A stretch of 64,000 nt of DNA, from positions 51,001 through 115,000 of the forward strand of contig NW_024711650.1 in NCBI RefSeq assembly GCF_018991925.1. The letters are read 5' to 3'. The position numbers were made by a program, and so were the translations under genes. Each line of letters starts with the position of its first letter. Position 1 is the stretch's first letter. Below are positions 46,041 through 57,244 of the stretch, in pieces. The notes beneath the pieces are model-generated. The model worked only from the letters and a program-made list of their open reading frames with translations. It was not told the DNA's origin and searched no databases. The stretch comes from Homarus americanus. Taxonomy: Eukaryota > Arthropoda > Malacostraca > Decapoda > Nephropidae.

Positions 46041-46800
46041 ATCCGTGTGGTCTGAAAGTATATATCTATTTATATATCCAGCAGAGGTAAGAAATATACA
46101 TTTCGTTCTTCTGTTTTTGTTCCATTTTACCCTGACTCACCACACCAGGGCAGGGCTCAGCTGTCCGCCACGTACGCTCCGAAAAATCGTATCACGTTAG
46201 GGTGGGAACTGAACGGTTTATGACGTCATCGAGCACTACTTAAACAAACTGGGTGGTTGCTATGGTTACGTTTATCACGGCGAGGGTTTTAGCGGTGTCC
46301 TGCGGGAATAATGGGTCTTTGCAGCACAAGCTATCCTAAACCACAGACACCGCAATGTAGTGCTCCTCCTCCAGCCGGTGTATTTTTGTTTATAAACATC
46401 TCGACCCTACGGAGCTACCCACCTAACCTAACCTAACCCAACATAAACAGAACGTAACATATTGTACACCTACCTTAATCTAACACGATATTAATATGCC
46501 TTCGAGATATATTTGTTCTCCATTTACTCCATAGTTGGTGAGTAATAGTCCAGTGGAATATTATCTGGTGGCAACATGAAGTCATACTGACAAAGGCGTC
46601 GTGTTGGACAATTTTTTTCGTCCGCCAGTCTAGTGGTTTGGACTCCAGTTCTCAAGCTCTTGGTTTTTCCTGTTTTTTAAACCCACTGTTCGTTCATACC
46701 TAACCTTGCTTCTGGAGGTCGCAGGACGCCGTAGGGTGAACATTATTCTATCCTGATATGTTTTGTTATTATTCTGTCTTGATAATTTTATTCCTACTTT
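46041..46800. other. Unique DNA with short CCTAA tract and TGACGTCA
   Basis: TGACGTCA at 46221-46228 and CCTAACCTAACCTAACCCAAC at about 46421-46441. No gene recognised. Confidence 0.5.
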
Positions 46801-46813
46801 ATTTTTTTTTCAG

Positions 46814-46849
46814 GTAAGGTGTTCGGGCAGGGGCGGACAGCGTGGGTCT
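46814..46849 (+). CDS. Possible 36-nt micro-exon between splice-like sites
   Basis: A run TATTTTTTTTTTCAG ends at 46813 and a donor-like GTGAGT starts at 46850. The 36 nt between are open in the phase starting at base 3, reading KVFGQGRTAWV. Length divisible by three fits a cassette exon. No neighbouring exon is recognised, so this is only a candidate. Confidence 0.13.
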
Positions 46850-46855
46850 GTGAGT

Positions 46856-48500
46856 ACAACTGTTTGTTACGTAACCTTTTTCTTTATTTAATTTTAACTT
46901 GTTGGAACTTAATGTGTTTGTTATGTAAATACGACTAATCTTGTAAATTGTTTATATTTGTAATGGAAAAACTTAGGTTATTCATTTGTATGATTTTGAT
47001 GTTTTTTGTACGGAAAATAGTAATGCATACTTCAATAATTCATACTTGGCTTGACTCGTCGCCTGGGGAGTAAAAGGCACTTTTTTTTTTTGCACTAGGA
47101 ACTAAAATAAAAAATAAATAATAAAAATGATAATAAATGAGCATATCGGTGGGGCAGTTAATAGTGGGAGACGCAGCTAACACACTTAACACATAGTTAT
47201 ATCTTTAAGTGGTTCTTAAAAACTGGACACGGTAATGGTGCTTAACACTCTAAGTCATCAGAGTAGAAAGTGTAGTAGATGCAAGGTGGGGGGGGGGGTG
47301 TATAGACCTAAATACATAGTTGTTAAAGCACAATAATGGCCAGTACGTGCTGAAGACCGTTGTTGAGGCACAGAAATGCACAATAAAGTACCACCACAGG
47401 ATAGCTCAGGTTCTCAACTGGCTCAGCCATGTTAATATTGCTATTATTATCCACTCTGTATCTGTGTTTTTCTGGCTAAATAAACTGTTTCAATTCAATT
47501 CAATTTTACGTTAAAATCGGTGATTATAATGGTGTTAAAACATAAAACTGTGAAGCCTTCTGTCGTTCACTAAGCTATTGTTATTTATTGTTCCACTGTG
47601 TTAGCCTAGTCAGTTCTCAAGGCGGTGACTTCTCTTCAATCTGCTGGCCAGACAGCCGTGCAACATACAGTTACCCTCACACACAAACTGATGCATATTA
47701 CTGGACCTACAATATATTTCAACAGTTACCTTATTTAGATATTTGGTTATTTTTTGGGCGTTTAGCTCGCTTTACCGTGCTAACCTCGGAGTTCAGCGTG
47801 CACATACTGAACACCATCATGCCTTACCAACATAATTCTGTTTTTTTTTCTCACATATTTTAAAGACTGGCGTAAACGAAGAATTCATAATAATTTATGA
47901 AAACCACAAAGGACGCTGTACATAATTACATTGCAAAGTGACTCCGTTCTTCTGTGTTCTCTCTCACTACCCCTACCCACACTCACCAGTATAACTATTG
48001 CGTATGACTGAGTTTATCGTGTGAACTAAGGTACTGTAGTTGTTGCGTCGCGTTCCCCTGAAATCTCTCATTTTCTTCTCTGAAATGTGTTTGCCTGAAG
48101 TAGTAGTAGTGGTGGTTGCTTTAAGTTGCCGCTGCTATCTCGGGATGTTTTTGGAAATTACGTTATCATTCGTTTAAATCTTGTTGGTTATATTTGTGTT
48201 TACTTGAGATGGTTCTTAAGTTACTGAGGTTATTTCAGTTCATCTAATACGGCTATAAATAGAAATTAGATGAGGGTCGAACAGAGACGCTGGTCGATAC
48301 TAGTGTTGCCTCACCAGACAATGGCGTTAATAAATTGTGAAAGAAGGAATGACCGGCGGAGGTGAGGAGAGGAAGGTGAGGTAGAAGAAATGGAGGAGAT
48401 TGTGAAGAACATGAAGTGTAAATAAGGGGGCGGTAGTGGTTATTGAGGCATTTATTCTAGGGTTCGGAAGTTAGTCGTCTGTATCCCAAAGCATCATGGT
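46856..48500. other. Mostly unique AT-rich DNA
   Basis: A G-run at 47287-47298. At 47466-47507 AAATAAACTGTTTCAATTCA-type sequence may be a retroposon tail (compare 3285-3310, reverse-complemented). No gene recognised. Confidence 0.45.
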
Positions 48501-49560
48501 GTGAGAAATTTGTTCACAGTAGAAGAATAATGAAACACCTCCTTGGGAAAGTGGCGGTGTGTTGTGCCCGAGGATGTGTGCAGATCACCACTCATCAGCT
48601 CACAACAACACTACGGTGTGAGAATAGTAAACCACAAGTCAGCATCTGTCAGCAGAATCACAGGAAGCAGATGTGACGGAACATCTGTATATACAGGTGC
48701 AGGGGGGTGTCGTGACGGAGGCGGTGTTGAAGACACAAGACGTCTGCCGGCTGGTATTTATCATGCCCAGGCTTGTTGATCTTTCCCACCGCCTAGTTGG
48801 GGTCTCCCAGGCTGACACTCGCTACCCAGTAACATTCTCATACTTCCACCGAGTGAGGGGTTAGCGCGCCATAACACGGTAATGTCCATGTTTCAGTAGA
48901 AAATGAGTGAAAGTGGCGCGCGCGGGAGTGAGGGAAAGTGGTGATGAGGTAGCAGCAAGGTCCTGCGGCTGGCTGGCGGCGCTGATGGCATTTATTTGTT
49001 TACATCACTTAGTTTCTCCCACATTCGATACTTTCGACCATAACTTTCCCTGGCGTGTTATGTATTCATTGAATTTACGCAAACAATTCGGATAATTCTT
49101 TGGAGGAAAAAAAATGGAGATGGAAGATGTTTTGTTGGTGTGAGAAACGAAACGTTGGCAGTCCCGGCGAGGTGGTGAGTCAAGTCAGTCAGCTGGTGAG
49201 GAGGTCCAGCAGTTGCCCTGTGGATGTTGCTGGATGGTGCACGCTGCCACGTCGCTCAGTCAGCCTGGTGTGTCGCGCGCCCAACTTATCTCAAGCTCAC
49301 ACACTCCTCCTGCCCTGGTGGCCACGATTCACGACAGAGGTATTGTTGTTGTAGTCCACGAGTGTTACTTATACTAGGCTCCCCTTGTGAGCCATGGTAG
49401 CCACAGTGGTGCTCGTATTTGACCCACGCCCAACGGGTCACCACTCGCTCTGGTAACGACGATAGATAACAGCGCTCGTTAGCCATGAGGAAAACCAGTA
49501 CTTGTAACCTTCGTGAAAAAGAGTCGGTAGTGTCATGAAGTGTTGTGTAGAAAATTTAGT
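48501..49560. other. GC-richer unique DNA, possible 5' gene region
   Basis: CpG-containing words (GGCGCGCGCGGGAG at 48916, GTCGCGCGCCC at 49272) and several short frames, none with a domain I know. Lies just ahead of the TATA/ATG/donor set at 49598-49685. Confidence 0.35.
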
Positions 49561-49597
49561 AGTGTAGTGAAGTGTATACAGTATAAGTAGTACACAA

Positions 49598-49679
49598 TAT
49601 ATAAAAGTATTATTGGTGTGTGTTAAGTGTGTTACCACCTGCAACTGCTCTTTCAACACCGTCATCATGTCATCACGAG
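49598..49679 (+). CDS. Possible first exon: TATA box, start codon, splice donor
   Basis: TATATAAAAG at 49598-49607 is followed, about 60 bases later, by an ATG in good context (ATCATGTC, A at -3) at 49667-49669. This reads MSSR and runs into GAG/GTAGGT with the donor GT at 49680. The coding part would be only 13 nt, which is common for first exons of arthropod genes with long first introns. No downstream exon is identified, and no clear initiator motif at the expected start site. Confidence 0.22.
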
Positions 49680-49681
49680 GT

Positions 49682-51895
49682 AGGTGCTGGCATGTTTATT
49701 CCTCTCTCAGTTGTTGGCATCAGTGTTATCTCTTTTCTTGTAGGAGTACAGTATACCCCCAGCCTTGGCTTCTGTCTCACTCTGCCACCTTAATTAACTA
49801 ACTCCTTCACGTATCCCGTTCACTGGGGCGGTTGGTCAGCTTCATGTTGGCAGGTAGATACAACTTAATGCGTGTAGTGAATCACGTGTTAACCTCCTAT
49901 CTTGTTCCAAATCTGTGATTGTCAAAGGAATAAACGGTAAGTTCTCGTAACTATAGACGTAAGAAAGCATTAACTGCTTCAGCCTGAACACAAAATGGTA
50001 TCAAAGCTACACAGAGACTCTACTAGATGTGTCCATTTAACATCAAGTTGGGTGACAAATGTTAACGGAGCCGGACTAATCTTTTTGACTACCGTTAAAA
50101 CACAAAATAGCACTCAAGATGTCTTCAGTATGTTTACTTAGACAAATGACAGATTCATCGTAAGGAATCTTAATCTTAAACGTAATACACAAGAAGAAAA
50201 GTTTCCTTCTGAACCCTAAGTTAGGAGAGTATCAGGACCCGATGGGATATTTAAGTTGGTGGGAACTCGTCTGGGGGACATGGGTGGGATTTCACCCAGC
50301 CGGTTTTTACCCAACCAGGTTTTACCCGCTGGTGTGATTTTACCTCCTGGGAAATTGTCTGGGAAAAGGACGAGAGTTTGTCGTTATGTCTCTTCATTCC
50401 TAAGGTGCATAAGAATCGTGTTTCAGTCAAGAGGACCAAAGTCGTGTAACCTCTCGAACTCTCTGACTCCGGATATTCTAAATGATAAGTAAATACAGTG
50501 CATCGAGACACTGTGGAGTCTTATTGTACTTCTGACACCATTTTAGCTTTGTATGTTTTTTTGTTACCAAATACAGAAAAGATTCAAACTTGTGGGAGAG
50601 CCATTTCCTAATGTTTACTGCAGTTCCTCGTCCCATGGGTCGTTGTCCACACCTTCTGCAGGAGAGATATTAAGAGAAAATATGGCCAGATAGGTGTTCG
50701 GACATATACTTTAGAGAAAATCACTCGCGACACTTTCACACTCGGTAATTCCTAACCACTAAAATCAAGAGAAAAGTTGAAGACTGCCACACAAATTCGA
50801 GTCTTTATTTCACTAATCCTACCATGAGACTAATAAATGGACAAAATCCCTAACCTACCCAGTTTGTTTGAAGCCTGATATTTGTATGAGATTGGGTTGG
50901 TTATGTTAGGTGGGATTTGGTTTGAAATCCCTCCATCAAAACATGAAATTGATCAAATCCTTACGAAGTGAGCCCGGCATGATACAGCGCTCGCCTCCTG
51001 TTTTCGAGGGTCAGTAGTCCAATTCCTGGGCGCTCCCAGTTCACCAAACTTGGGGAAGTGAAGAAGGTCGAAAGCAGTACCGGCCAAGCTGCCTCCTTGT
51101 AAACCGAAGTGTGCTGTATCCACAGTCCCTAACGGGAAATCGTGCCTAATGAAACCCACCTTTCACTGTTTGGGAAACTAGGTTTAGTTAGGTAGATTTC
51201 ACGACAAATTCCACCATCAAAACTCCCCCCACCCCCCTTTAAAATTATTTTGAGACCAAATACTGTTAGCTTGGGTGAAGTCCAGCGGAATTTCGTCACA
51301 GCGACGGGGAGAAGTCGGTAAGAGCGTCCTAACACGAGCCAATTGCGTTCGATACAGTCATCAGTGTGAGGAAGTGGAGTGTGAGTGAGAGAGTGGCCAC
51401 GACTTGGTTCTTGCAATTTTTTAAAAGTGTTTATGTACAGTACTAGCTTAGACTATACTGTATATACACGTGGAAGACCTTAGTTATTTTAACTCTCAGT
51501 GCAGGACGTTTTCTCTAAGCTCAATAAACTCGTCTGGCGGTAGACAATACATCCCTTAGGTGTCGAGAGTACATAACACCACAGGATATCCTCCCCGACC
51601 CCGGCCCCCTTCCCCCGCCTTCCGGGAGCCCAGCCAGGACGCTGTCAATCACGTTCTGCGCCGACTGATTCTTTTATTTTTTTTTACATTTATGACTGAG
51701 GTCGTCGTACTCAAAGAAGTAGGGGTTGTGGTGTGTAGGCATCATCACCCCTACGTCCGTCAGGCCTATATGTCTCTCTCAGGGACGACTGAATAGATCA
51801 TTTGAAACTGAAGTGGGTAATTATTTGTGTTATGTTCTTGTTTTGGGTAGACACTCGTCAATCTATGGATGACAATATCGTGGCTCGATAATTGA
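49682..51895. other. Unique DNA, no gene recognised
   Basis: 50255-50360 has several imperfect GGTTTTACCC-type words. A SINE-like stretch at 50968-51060 is listed separately. Frames up to 95 codons show no domain. Confidence 0.45.
50968..51060 (+). mobile_element. Weak tRNA-SINE-like segment
   Basis: Shares CGCTCGCCTCCTG and CGCTCCCAGT(T/C) spacing with the segment at 21285-21440. The B-box position reads AGTCCAATTCC, which is degenerate. Probably an old copy of the same family. Confidence 0.3.
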
Positions 51896-51919
51896 ATTTG
51901 CCCCTATTTAGAACTTTTG

Positions 51920-51975
51920 TATTATTATTATTATTATTATTATTATTTCACTAATTATTATTATCATCATTGTAA
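51920..51975. repeat. (ATT)n microsatellite
   Basis: About 25 bp of pure ATT, then imperfect ATT/ATC. Confidence 0.9.
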
Positions 51976-52229
51976 ACTGTTATTTATCCGTAATAAAAAA
52001 ATGACGTTAAACATATATATTTATCTTTCATTAAACACTACAATTTTAGTTCCTTTAAACACACCCATTTACCTATACTAAGAACTCGACCCCGTCAAAG
52101 TAATTAACGCTCCTTTACCTGTACCGGGAATGTGACCAGGTAAGGTTTCCTATACCAACAGGGGTGGGGGGGGTGACAACTGTTGACCTGCCTGTACAAG
52201 CTGACCGACCCAACCAGATCCCCTTGTTT

Positions 52230-52530
52230 CTCACACACACACACACACACACACCCACCTATTGTCCTCCTTGTTTCCTTTTCCCAATTCTTATTTTTCT
52301 TCTCCTTTCCTTTCTTTTCCTCCTATCCTTCCCTCTCCTTTTTCTCATCTTATCGTTCTCTCCCGTTTTTCTATCTCGTCTTATCCTCTCTCCCCTCGTT
52401 CTCTCTCTCTCTCTCCCCTTTCTTTATCTTCCTATCCTTCTCTCTTACCTGTCTTTCTTCTATCATTCCCTCCCTATATTCTCTCTCTTTCTCCCTCCCC
52501 TCCATTCTCCCTCATCCGTCTCTTCTCCCC
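52230..52530 (+). repeat. (AC)n followed by CT-rich tract
   Basis: (AC)10 at 52232-52252, then about 270 bp that is more than 80 percent pyrimidine on the plus strand (TTTCCTTTTC, CTCTCTCTCTCC). Overlapping Leu/Ser/Phe/Pro frames are compositional. Confidence 0.85.
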
Positions 52531-52771
52531 ACCTACATACAGCTCTGGGTACCGGGTATGTTCATTCCTTTACCAATTGGCTCTTCTAAATCCCCTTCCT
52601 TCCCTCCTTTCCATCCGGCCAGGAGAGCTAAAGGGGGTTGCCTTTTGTGTAGTGTGTGTGTGACGGTAAACAAAACATCTAGACGAATTGGTTGGCTGAT
52701 TTTGATGAAACTTTTGAAGACTGTGTTGGGTGATGATGTTGAGAGCCTTGTATGGGAGAGGTTAGTAGTTT

Positions 52772-52892
52772 CAGAGGTTGTGGGAGGTTCGTTTGTTTTT
52801 GGAGGTTGTGGGAGGTTCGTTTGTTTTTGGAGGTTGTGGGAGGTCTGTTTTGTTTTGGAGGTTGTGGGAGGTTCGTTTGTTTTTGGAGGTGA
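52772..52892 (+). repeat. 28-bp minisatellite GAGGTTGTGGGAGGTTCGTTTGTTTTTG
   Basis: Four and a fraction nearly perfect copies, one with TCTGTTTTGTTTTG. (CT)12 follows at 52926-52949. Confidence 0.95.
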
Positions 52893-53337
52893 ATATTAAA
52901 CTTAAGGACCTTCTGGGAGTAAAGGCTCTCTCTCTCTCTCTCTCTCTACTTATGGGGAAACATTCCAATTTATTTCACTTTAAGCTTGACCACCTAACGC
53001 TATGTGGTGGTGATTATGTTAGCGTAAGGGTAGTTAATGTACTGGTGATTCCTTACGGGTATGATCAAGCATGGAGTAGAGTGTAATGCGCAATGTTGGT
53101 GTTGTATTCGGTAGCCAGTCTTACCTTGCTCGCTCAGGTGTGTTAATTAATGTCTGGAGTGATTAGTTCAGTTATGACAGGTGCGGTAATGGTCAGTTCA
53201 ATCTCTTTATGGGCCAATTAGTGTCAGAGACAGAATAAACAAGGCAGTTCAATGATGAGGGTTAATGGTGCACCACCGCCAAATCTGGTGTTGTAAGACC
53301 AAACACTGCGGTGAGCGGTGTTTGCTGCGGTGAGGGT

Positions 53338-53518
53338 CCCTTACACACACACAGGCAAGGCGGCGAGGCTCTTCACACACAGCTACACACACACACACAC
53401 ACACACAGGCAAGGCGGCGAGGCTCTTCACACACACAGCTACACACACACACACACACACAGCTACACACACACACAGCTACACACACACAGCTACACAC
53501 ACACAACACACACACACA
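53338..53518 (+). repeat. (AC)n with duplicated GGCAAGGCGGCGAGGCTCTT
   Basis: A mix of AC runs and ACAGCTACAC steps, with a 28-bp GC-rich insert repeated at 53352 and 53408. The insert copies were probably duplicated by slippage or unequal exchange within the AC tract. Confidence 0.93.
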
Positions 53519-53596
53519 AGCTGGTAATAGATAGATAGCTATTCAGTATAGTTGTCATACAAGTTAACATTGATTCAACGTGTACTGTATATAGAC

Positions 53597-54577
53597 CTAG
53601 TACATAAGAACATAAGAATGGAGGAAACTGCAGCGGGCCTATTGGCCCATACTGGGCAGTCCCGTTTACACCCAACCCCTATTGCTCATATGAGCATCCA
53701 ACCTATGTTTGAAGCAATTCAGCGTATTCGAGTTAATGATGATATTTGGTAACTTGTTCCATTCATCCACTACTCTGTTTCCAAACCAGTGTTTACCTAT
53801 TTCACGCCTAAATCTAAATTTGTCTAATTTAAAACCATTGTTACGAGTTCGCTCCTGGTTGGATAATTTGAGTACCTTTGTAATGTCCCCTTTGTTTAGC
53901 CCTGTCTTCCACTTATACACCTCTATCAGGTCGCCCCTCGCTCTACGTCTCTCGAGGAGTGCAAATTAAGATGCTTTAACCTGTCTCTATACTCAAGGTT
54001 CCTAATGCCCGGGATTAGTCTTGTCATTCTCCTCTGAATTCTTTCCAAGGATTCTATATCCATTCTGTAATACGGTGACCAGAACTGAACTGCGTAATCC
54101 AGGTGTGGTCTCACAAGAGCAAGATACAGTTTTAGGATGACCTCGCTAGTCTTGTAACTAACACTCCTTTGTATGAACCCAAGTACTTTATTAGCCTTGT
54201 TACGAGCAAAAACACATTGTTTACTTGGCTTAAGGTTCCTACTTATCATTACTCCTAAATCTCTCTCGCAGTCGGATTTCTCTATGGCATCGTTGTTCAT
54301 CTGGTATCTGGTTTCCCTGTTTACATCTCCTATACTGAGTACTTTACATTTGTCGACATTGAATTTCATCTGCCATTTTTCGGACCATTCGAAAAATTTG
54401 TTTAGATCTTCCTGTAGTTTTGCCGAGTCCTCGTCAGATTTGATAACACGTCCTATTTTAGTGTCATCAGCAAATTTACTTATGTTGCTGTCTATGCCGA
54501 TATCTATGTCGTTTATGTATATAATAAACAATAATGGTCCAAGTACTGAGCCTTGGGGAACTCCACTTGTGGGTATA
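53597..54577 (-). mobile_element. CR1-like LINE, 5'-truncated, about 1 kb
   Basis: The longest CR1-like copy in the window. On the minus strand it starts at SGVPQGSVLGPLLFIIYIND, has the RT catalytic box KFADDTKIG, continues LQEDLNKFFEWSEKWQMKFN, CERDLGVMISRNLKPSKQC, LYLALVRPHLDYAVQFWSPY and RIQRRMTRLIPGIRNL, then a one-base deletion at about 53945 shifts the frame. The other frame carries the rest (VYKWKTGLNKGDI, KLDKFRFRREIGK, NRVVDEWNKLPN) to its stop. The tail carries two TTCTTATG units (53603-53619 on the plus strand as CATAAGAACATAAGAA), a CR1-type ending. Truncated before the RT fingers; no clear target duplication. Confidence 0.92.
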
Positions 54578-55320
54578 CAATATAGATAAACAATGCAGTG
54601 TACAACAGGTTAGGTTAGGTCGGTGTGGCATTTTCTCATTAACCTCAGGCATCAGTTGAGGTGGTAAGTTGTTCCAAGGTCAGGAAGGTGGATGTGACTT
54701 CCCTGCCTTGAACGTACGTGTGTTTGTAGGAATTAAACTGTTCATTGTAAATAATAAAAGGTTTATTTAATTATTATGTGGGATATAGAATTTAGAGAGT
54801 GATGTAGGAGGTCTGTGAATGTCATGGTTTTAATATTATCGGTGGTAGTAGGAGTGGATTATATTATATAAAGATAATAATATGTCGTATTTCTTATTTC
54901 TTACCGTAGAGTTAGATACCTTCACACTGATTACTTACAGGAGATTATGGCGTATCTACGTAGAAGTTCACTCCACCACTCGACATTCCATGATTTATAT
55001 TTGATAAATGATGATTTAATGAATTCCATTAATTTTCAACATCCATCTAAGTTATTGGTTATACTTTGTCATAACCAATCAGTCATTACCTTTAGTAATA
55101 ATAAGATAGAATCACAGATACGGGCAGATAATTGCACTTACATTTATTTGTCAAGCTTCCATATAATGATTTACAATTTGCATGGATATATGAGTCACTC
55201 ACGTTCACGCTGTAATGAAATTAATCTTCTAAAAGAGGGAATTTTTAACTTGGGGACACATGTGATTACTCTACTGTGGGTATGACTTATCAGAGCCTTA
55301 ATTCTTCAAGTGATACATTT
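54578..55320. other. Unique AT-rich DNA, no gene recognised
   Basis: CAGGTTAGGTTAGG at 54606-54619 is a short TTAGG tract. The 112-codon frame at 54947-55285 has no domain I recognise. Confidence 0.5.
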
Positions 55321-55324
55321 ACTA

Positions 55325-55790
55325 CCAGCCTGGATTGCTTTTGTTGCAACCAGGCTTCCGCACAAGAACTTCTTTCCACGGGCCATAACAACAAAAAGTA
55401 CTCTTGGGTTACCAAACATAGTCTCGCGTCACTGACAGTCACTGTAAACGGTTATCGCGGCAAGGAGATCTGGTAAGCGTGACTTGAATTAACCATTTAG
55501 GTGCAATAGACCAGCCTGGATTGCTTTTGTCGCAACCAGGCTTCCACACGTGATATTTCCACGGGGATAACAAACCTAGGTTAACACACTTAGTCTCGTG
55601 TCGATCACGGTCACTGTAGACGGGTGTCGTGCAGGAGAACTCTGTAAGCGTGAACTGATTAACCATTTACTGTAGGTTTGATAGGCCAGCCTGGATTGCT
55701 CTTGTTGCAACCAGGCATCCACACGTGATATTTCCACGGGGATAACAACCTAGGTTAGCACACTTAATCTCTTGTCGACGACAGTCCACA
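55325..55790 (+). repeat. Three tandem copies of a ~180-bp unit with a hairpin
   Basis: Units start at CCAGCCTGGATTGC: 55325, 55511 and 55686 (spacing 186 and 175). Each keeps the order hairpin, CTTCC or ATCC-ACACGTGATATTTCC, ACGGGGATAACAA, CTAGGTTA, TTAGTCTCGTGTCG, GTCACTGTA, then AACCATTTA. The first copy is the most diverged; the third loses its end near 55790. The hairpin is CCTGGATTGC / GCAACCAGG with one bulged A and a 7-base T-rich loop. No protein frame is conserved across the copies, so this is non-coding satellite or a repeated structural element. Confidence 0.88.
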
Positions 55791-56150
55791 GGCGGAATGA
55801 TGGTGGAGGACTCTGTGTGGTGTGGTGTCCCGCTCCCTTCAGGAGGGAGAGAATGGGGACGTCTTAACTAACCCATGGCCAAAGGGATACTACTTAAAAT
55901 GAGGTTTTTGGGTGTGAAGCGATGAACAGTACAACACTGTTTCACTGCCCACCCCCCTAAAGGCTGGCTAACATACACTAATGGAAAATACATGTCCCAG
56001 TTATGCCTCGCCGGGCGTCTTATCTCTAGTAAAACAAACTTTGGAGTTGGTTGCGTGGGTAAGCCTAATGCAACCCATGACAGTGAATTAGACTGCATAT
56101 ATATATTTAAAAGAAATTAATACTCAGAATCCAGAACGGTTGCAATGAAC
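55791..56150. other. Unique DNA, no gene recognised
   Basis: Frames under 80 codons, no domain. Leads into the CRE-type cluster. Confidence 0.5.
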
Positions 56151-56158
56151 TGAAACGG

Positions 56159-56846
56159 TGACGTCACGTAAGGGGAGGGTAGGTAAGCTGTGACGTCACT
56201 GATTAGAAAGCACTGCACGATAAGGGTAAACTAAACAGATCCAATATAACGTTGAGTAATGAAGGGATTTAGCCTCTTGCCGCAGCTCACTTCCCGCTGG
56301 TTGATAGAGTAATTACTATATTTTACAACCCGTGATCTGTAGCCTGCACTCTGGGGTTAAGATGGCGGAAGTGGTGGCTGGGAGCACGTATTGTTATGGG
56401 ATTTTGGCGGGAAAATCTGTTGTGGGGATCTTTTGTTTTGCCTGAACGATTATGGTGAATTTATTTAGTGACGGGTAATTATTACTGTTTATATTATTGA
56501 CTATTCAAGGGAAAATACTCATTATATCAGTGATTAATCCGGGAAAATATTTTGTTTACCTTTTGACAGTGGCGAAAAAAACAACTGCTCACATTAATTA
56601 GCTCCGATAATTTAGCGGGAAAATACTGTGTTTGACGTAAGTGATAATTTTAGCAGGAAGATATTTTATTTATCATTATGATTATGGCGAAAAAAAGACC
56701 TTGCTGACGTCAGTAGTTAGGGCGGGTGAGGAGGATTATTTTACCTATGTTGAACCATCCTAACGCTACCCGAGGGTTTCTAATCTACGGGTGAAATAAC
56801 GCAGCAAAACCTTACTTGAATGGTGAATGGGGATTCCTTGACGTCA
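56159..56846. promoter_or_regulatory. Cluster of four TGACGTCA sites with E2F- and YY1/ETS-like motifs
   Basis: The CRE/ATF palindrome TGACGTCA occurs at 56159, 56191, 56705 and 56839; the first two are 32 bp apart, close to three helical turns. Between them lie AAGATGGCGGAAGTG (56359-56373; YY1- and ETS-like) and TTTTGGCGGGAAAA (56402-56415; the canonical E2F form). Weaker GGGAAAATA copies lie at about 56510, 56550 and 56617. No gene start is recognised beside it. Known families supply the motif names; the regulatory role is inferred. Confidence 0.4.
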
Positions 56847-57112
56847 CAGGTGTGTAGTGTAGTGGTCCGGGTATAAAGACAGGTGTGTAGTGGTCCGGGT
56901 ATAAGGACAGGTGTGTAGTGTAATGGTCCGAGTATAAGGACAGGTGTGTAGTGTAGTGGCCCGAGTATAAGGACAGGTGTGTAGTGTAATGGTCCGGGTA
57001 TAAAGACAGGTGTGTAGTGGTCTGGGTATAAGGACAGGTGTTTAGTGTAATGGTCCGGGTATAAGGACAGGTGTGTAGTGGTCCGGGTATAAGGACAGGT
57101 GTGTAGGCGTCT
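56846..57112 (+). repeat. 28/33-bp minisatellite GTGTGTAGTGGTCCGGGTATAAGGACAG
   Basis: Eight units in two length classes: short (28 bp) and long (33 bp, with an extra TGTAA or TGTAG after GTGTGTAG). The order is long, short, long, long, long, short, long, short. The array sits right beside the last TGACGTCA. Confidence 0.93.
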
Positions 57113-57244
57113 AGCTAATGAGACGACTATAAACGGGTACAGGTGTGAAGAGAAGCACGGAGAGGTGAGCAGGTGTGTAGAGGTTCAGATGTGACCAACA
57201 GGAGATGTTAATTGACCAACAGTACTCTCCCTCATGCATCAAGT

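Noticed and set aside
49100..49354. 84-codon frame as a small protein gene
   Set aside because: No domain, no conservation evidence available, and a likely 5' untranslated or intergenic context; kept only as part of a possible gene 5' region.
53311..53538. His/Thr-rich and Cys/Val-rich frames
   Set aside because: Direct translations of (AC)n and (GT)n with a duplicated GC-rich insert.
53585..54590. A target-site duplication around the 53.6-kb LINE
   Set aside because: Only a six-base ATATAG-like match flanks it in this AT-rich sequence; CR1-type insertions usually leave no clear duplication.
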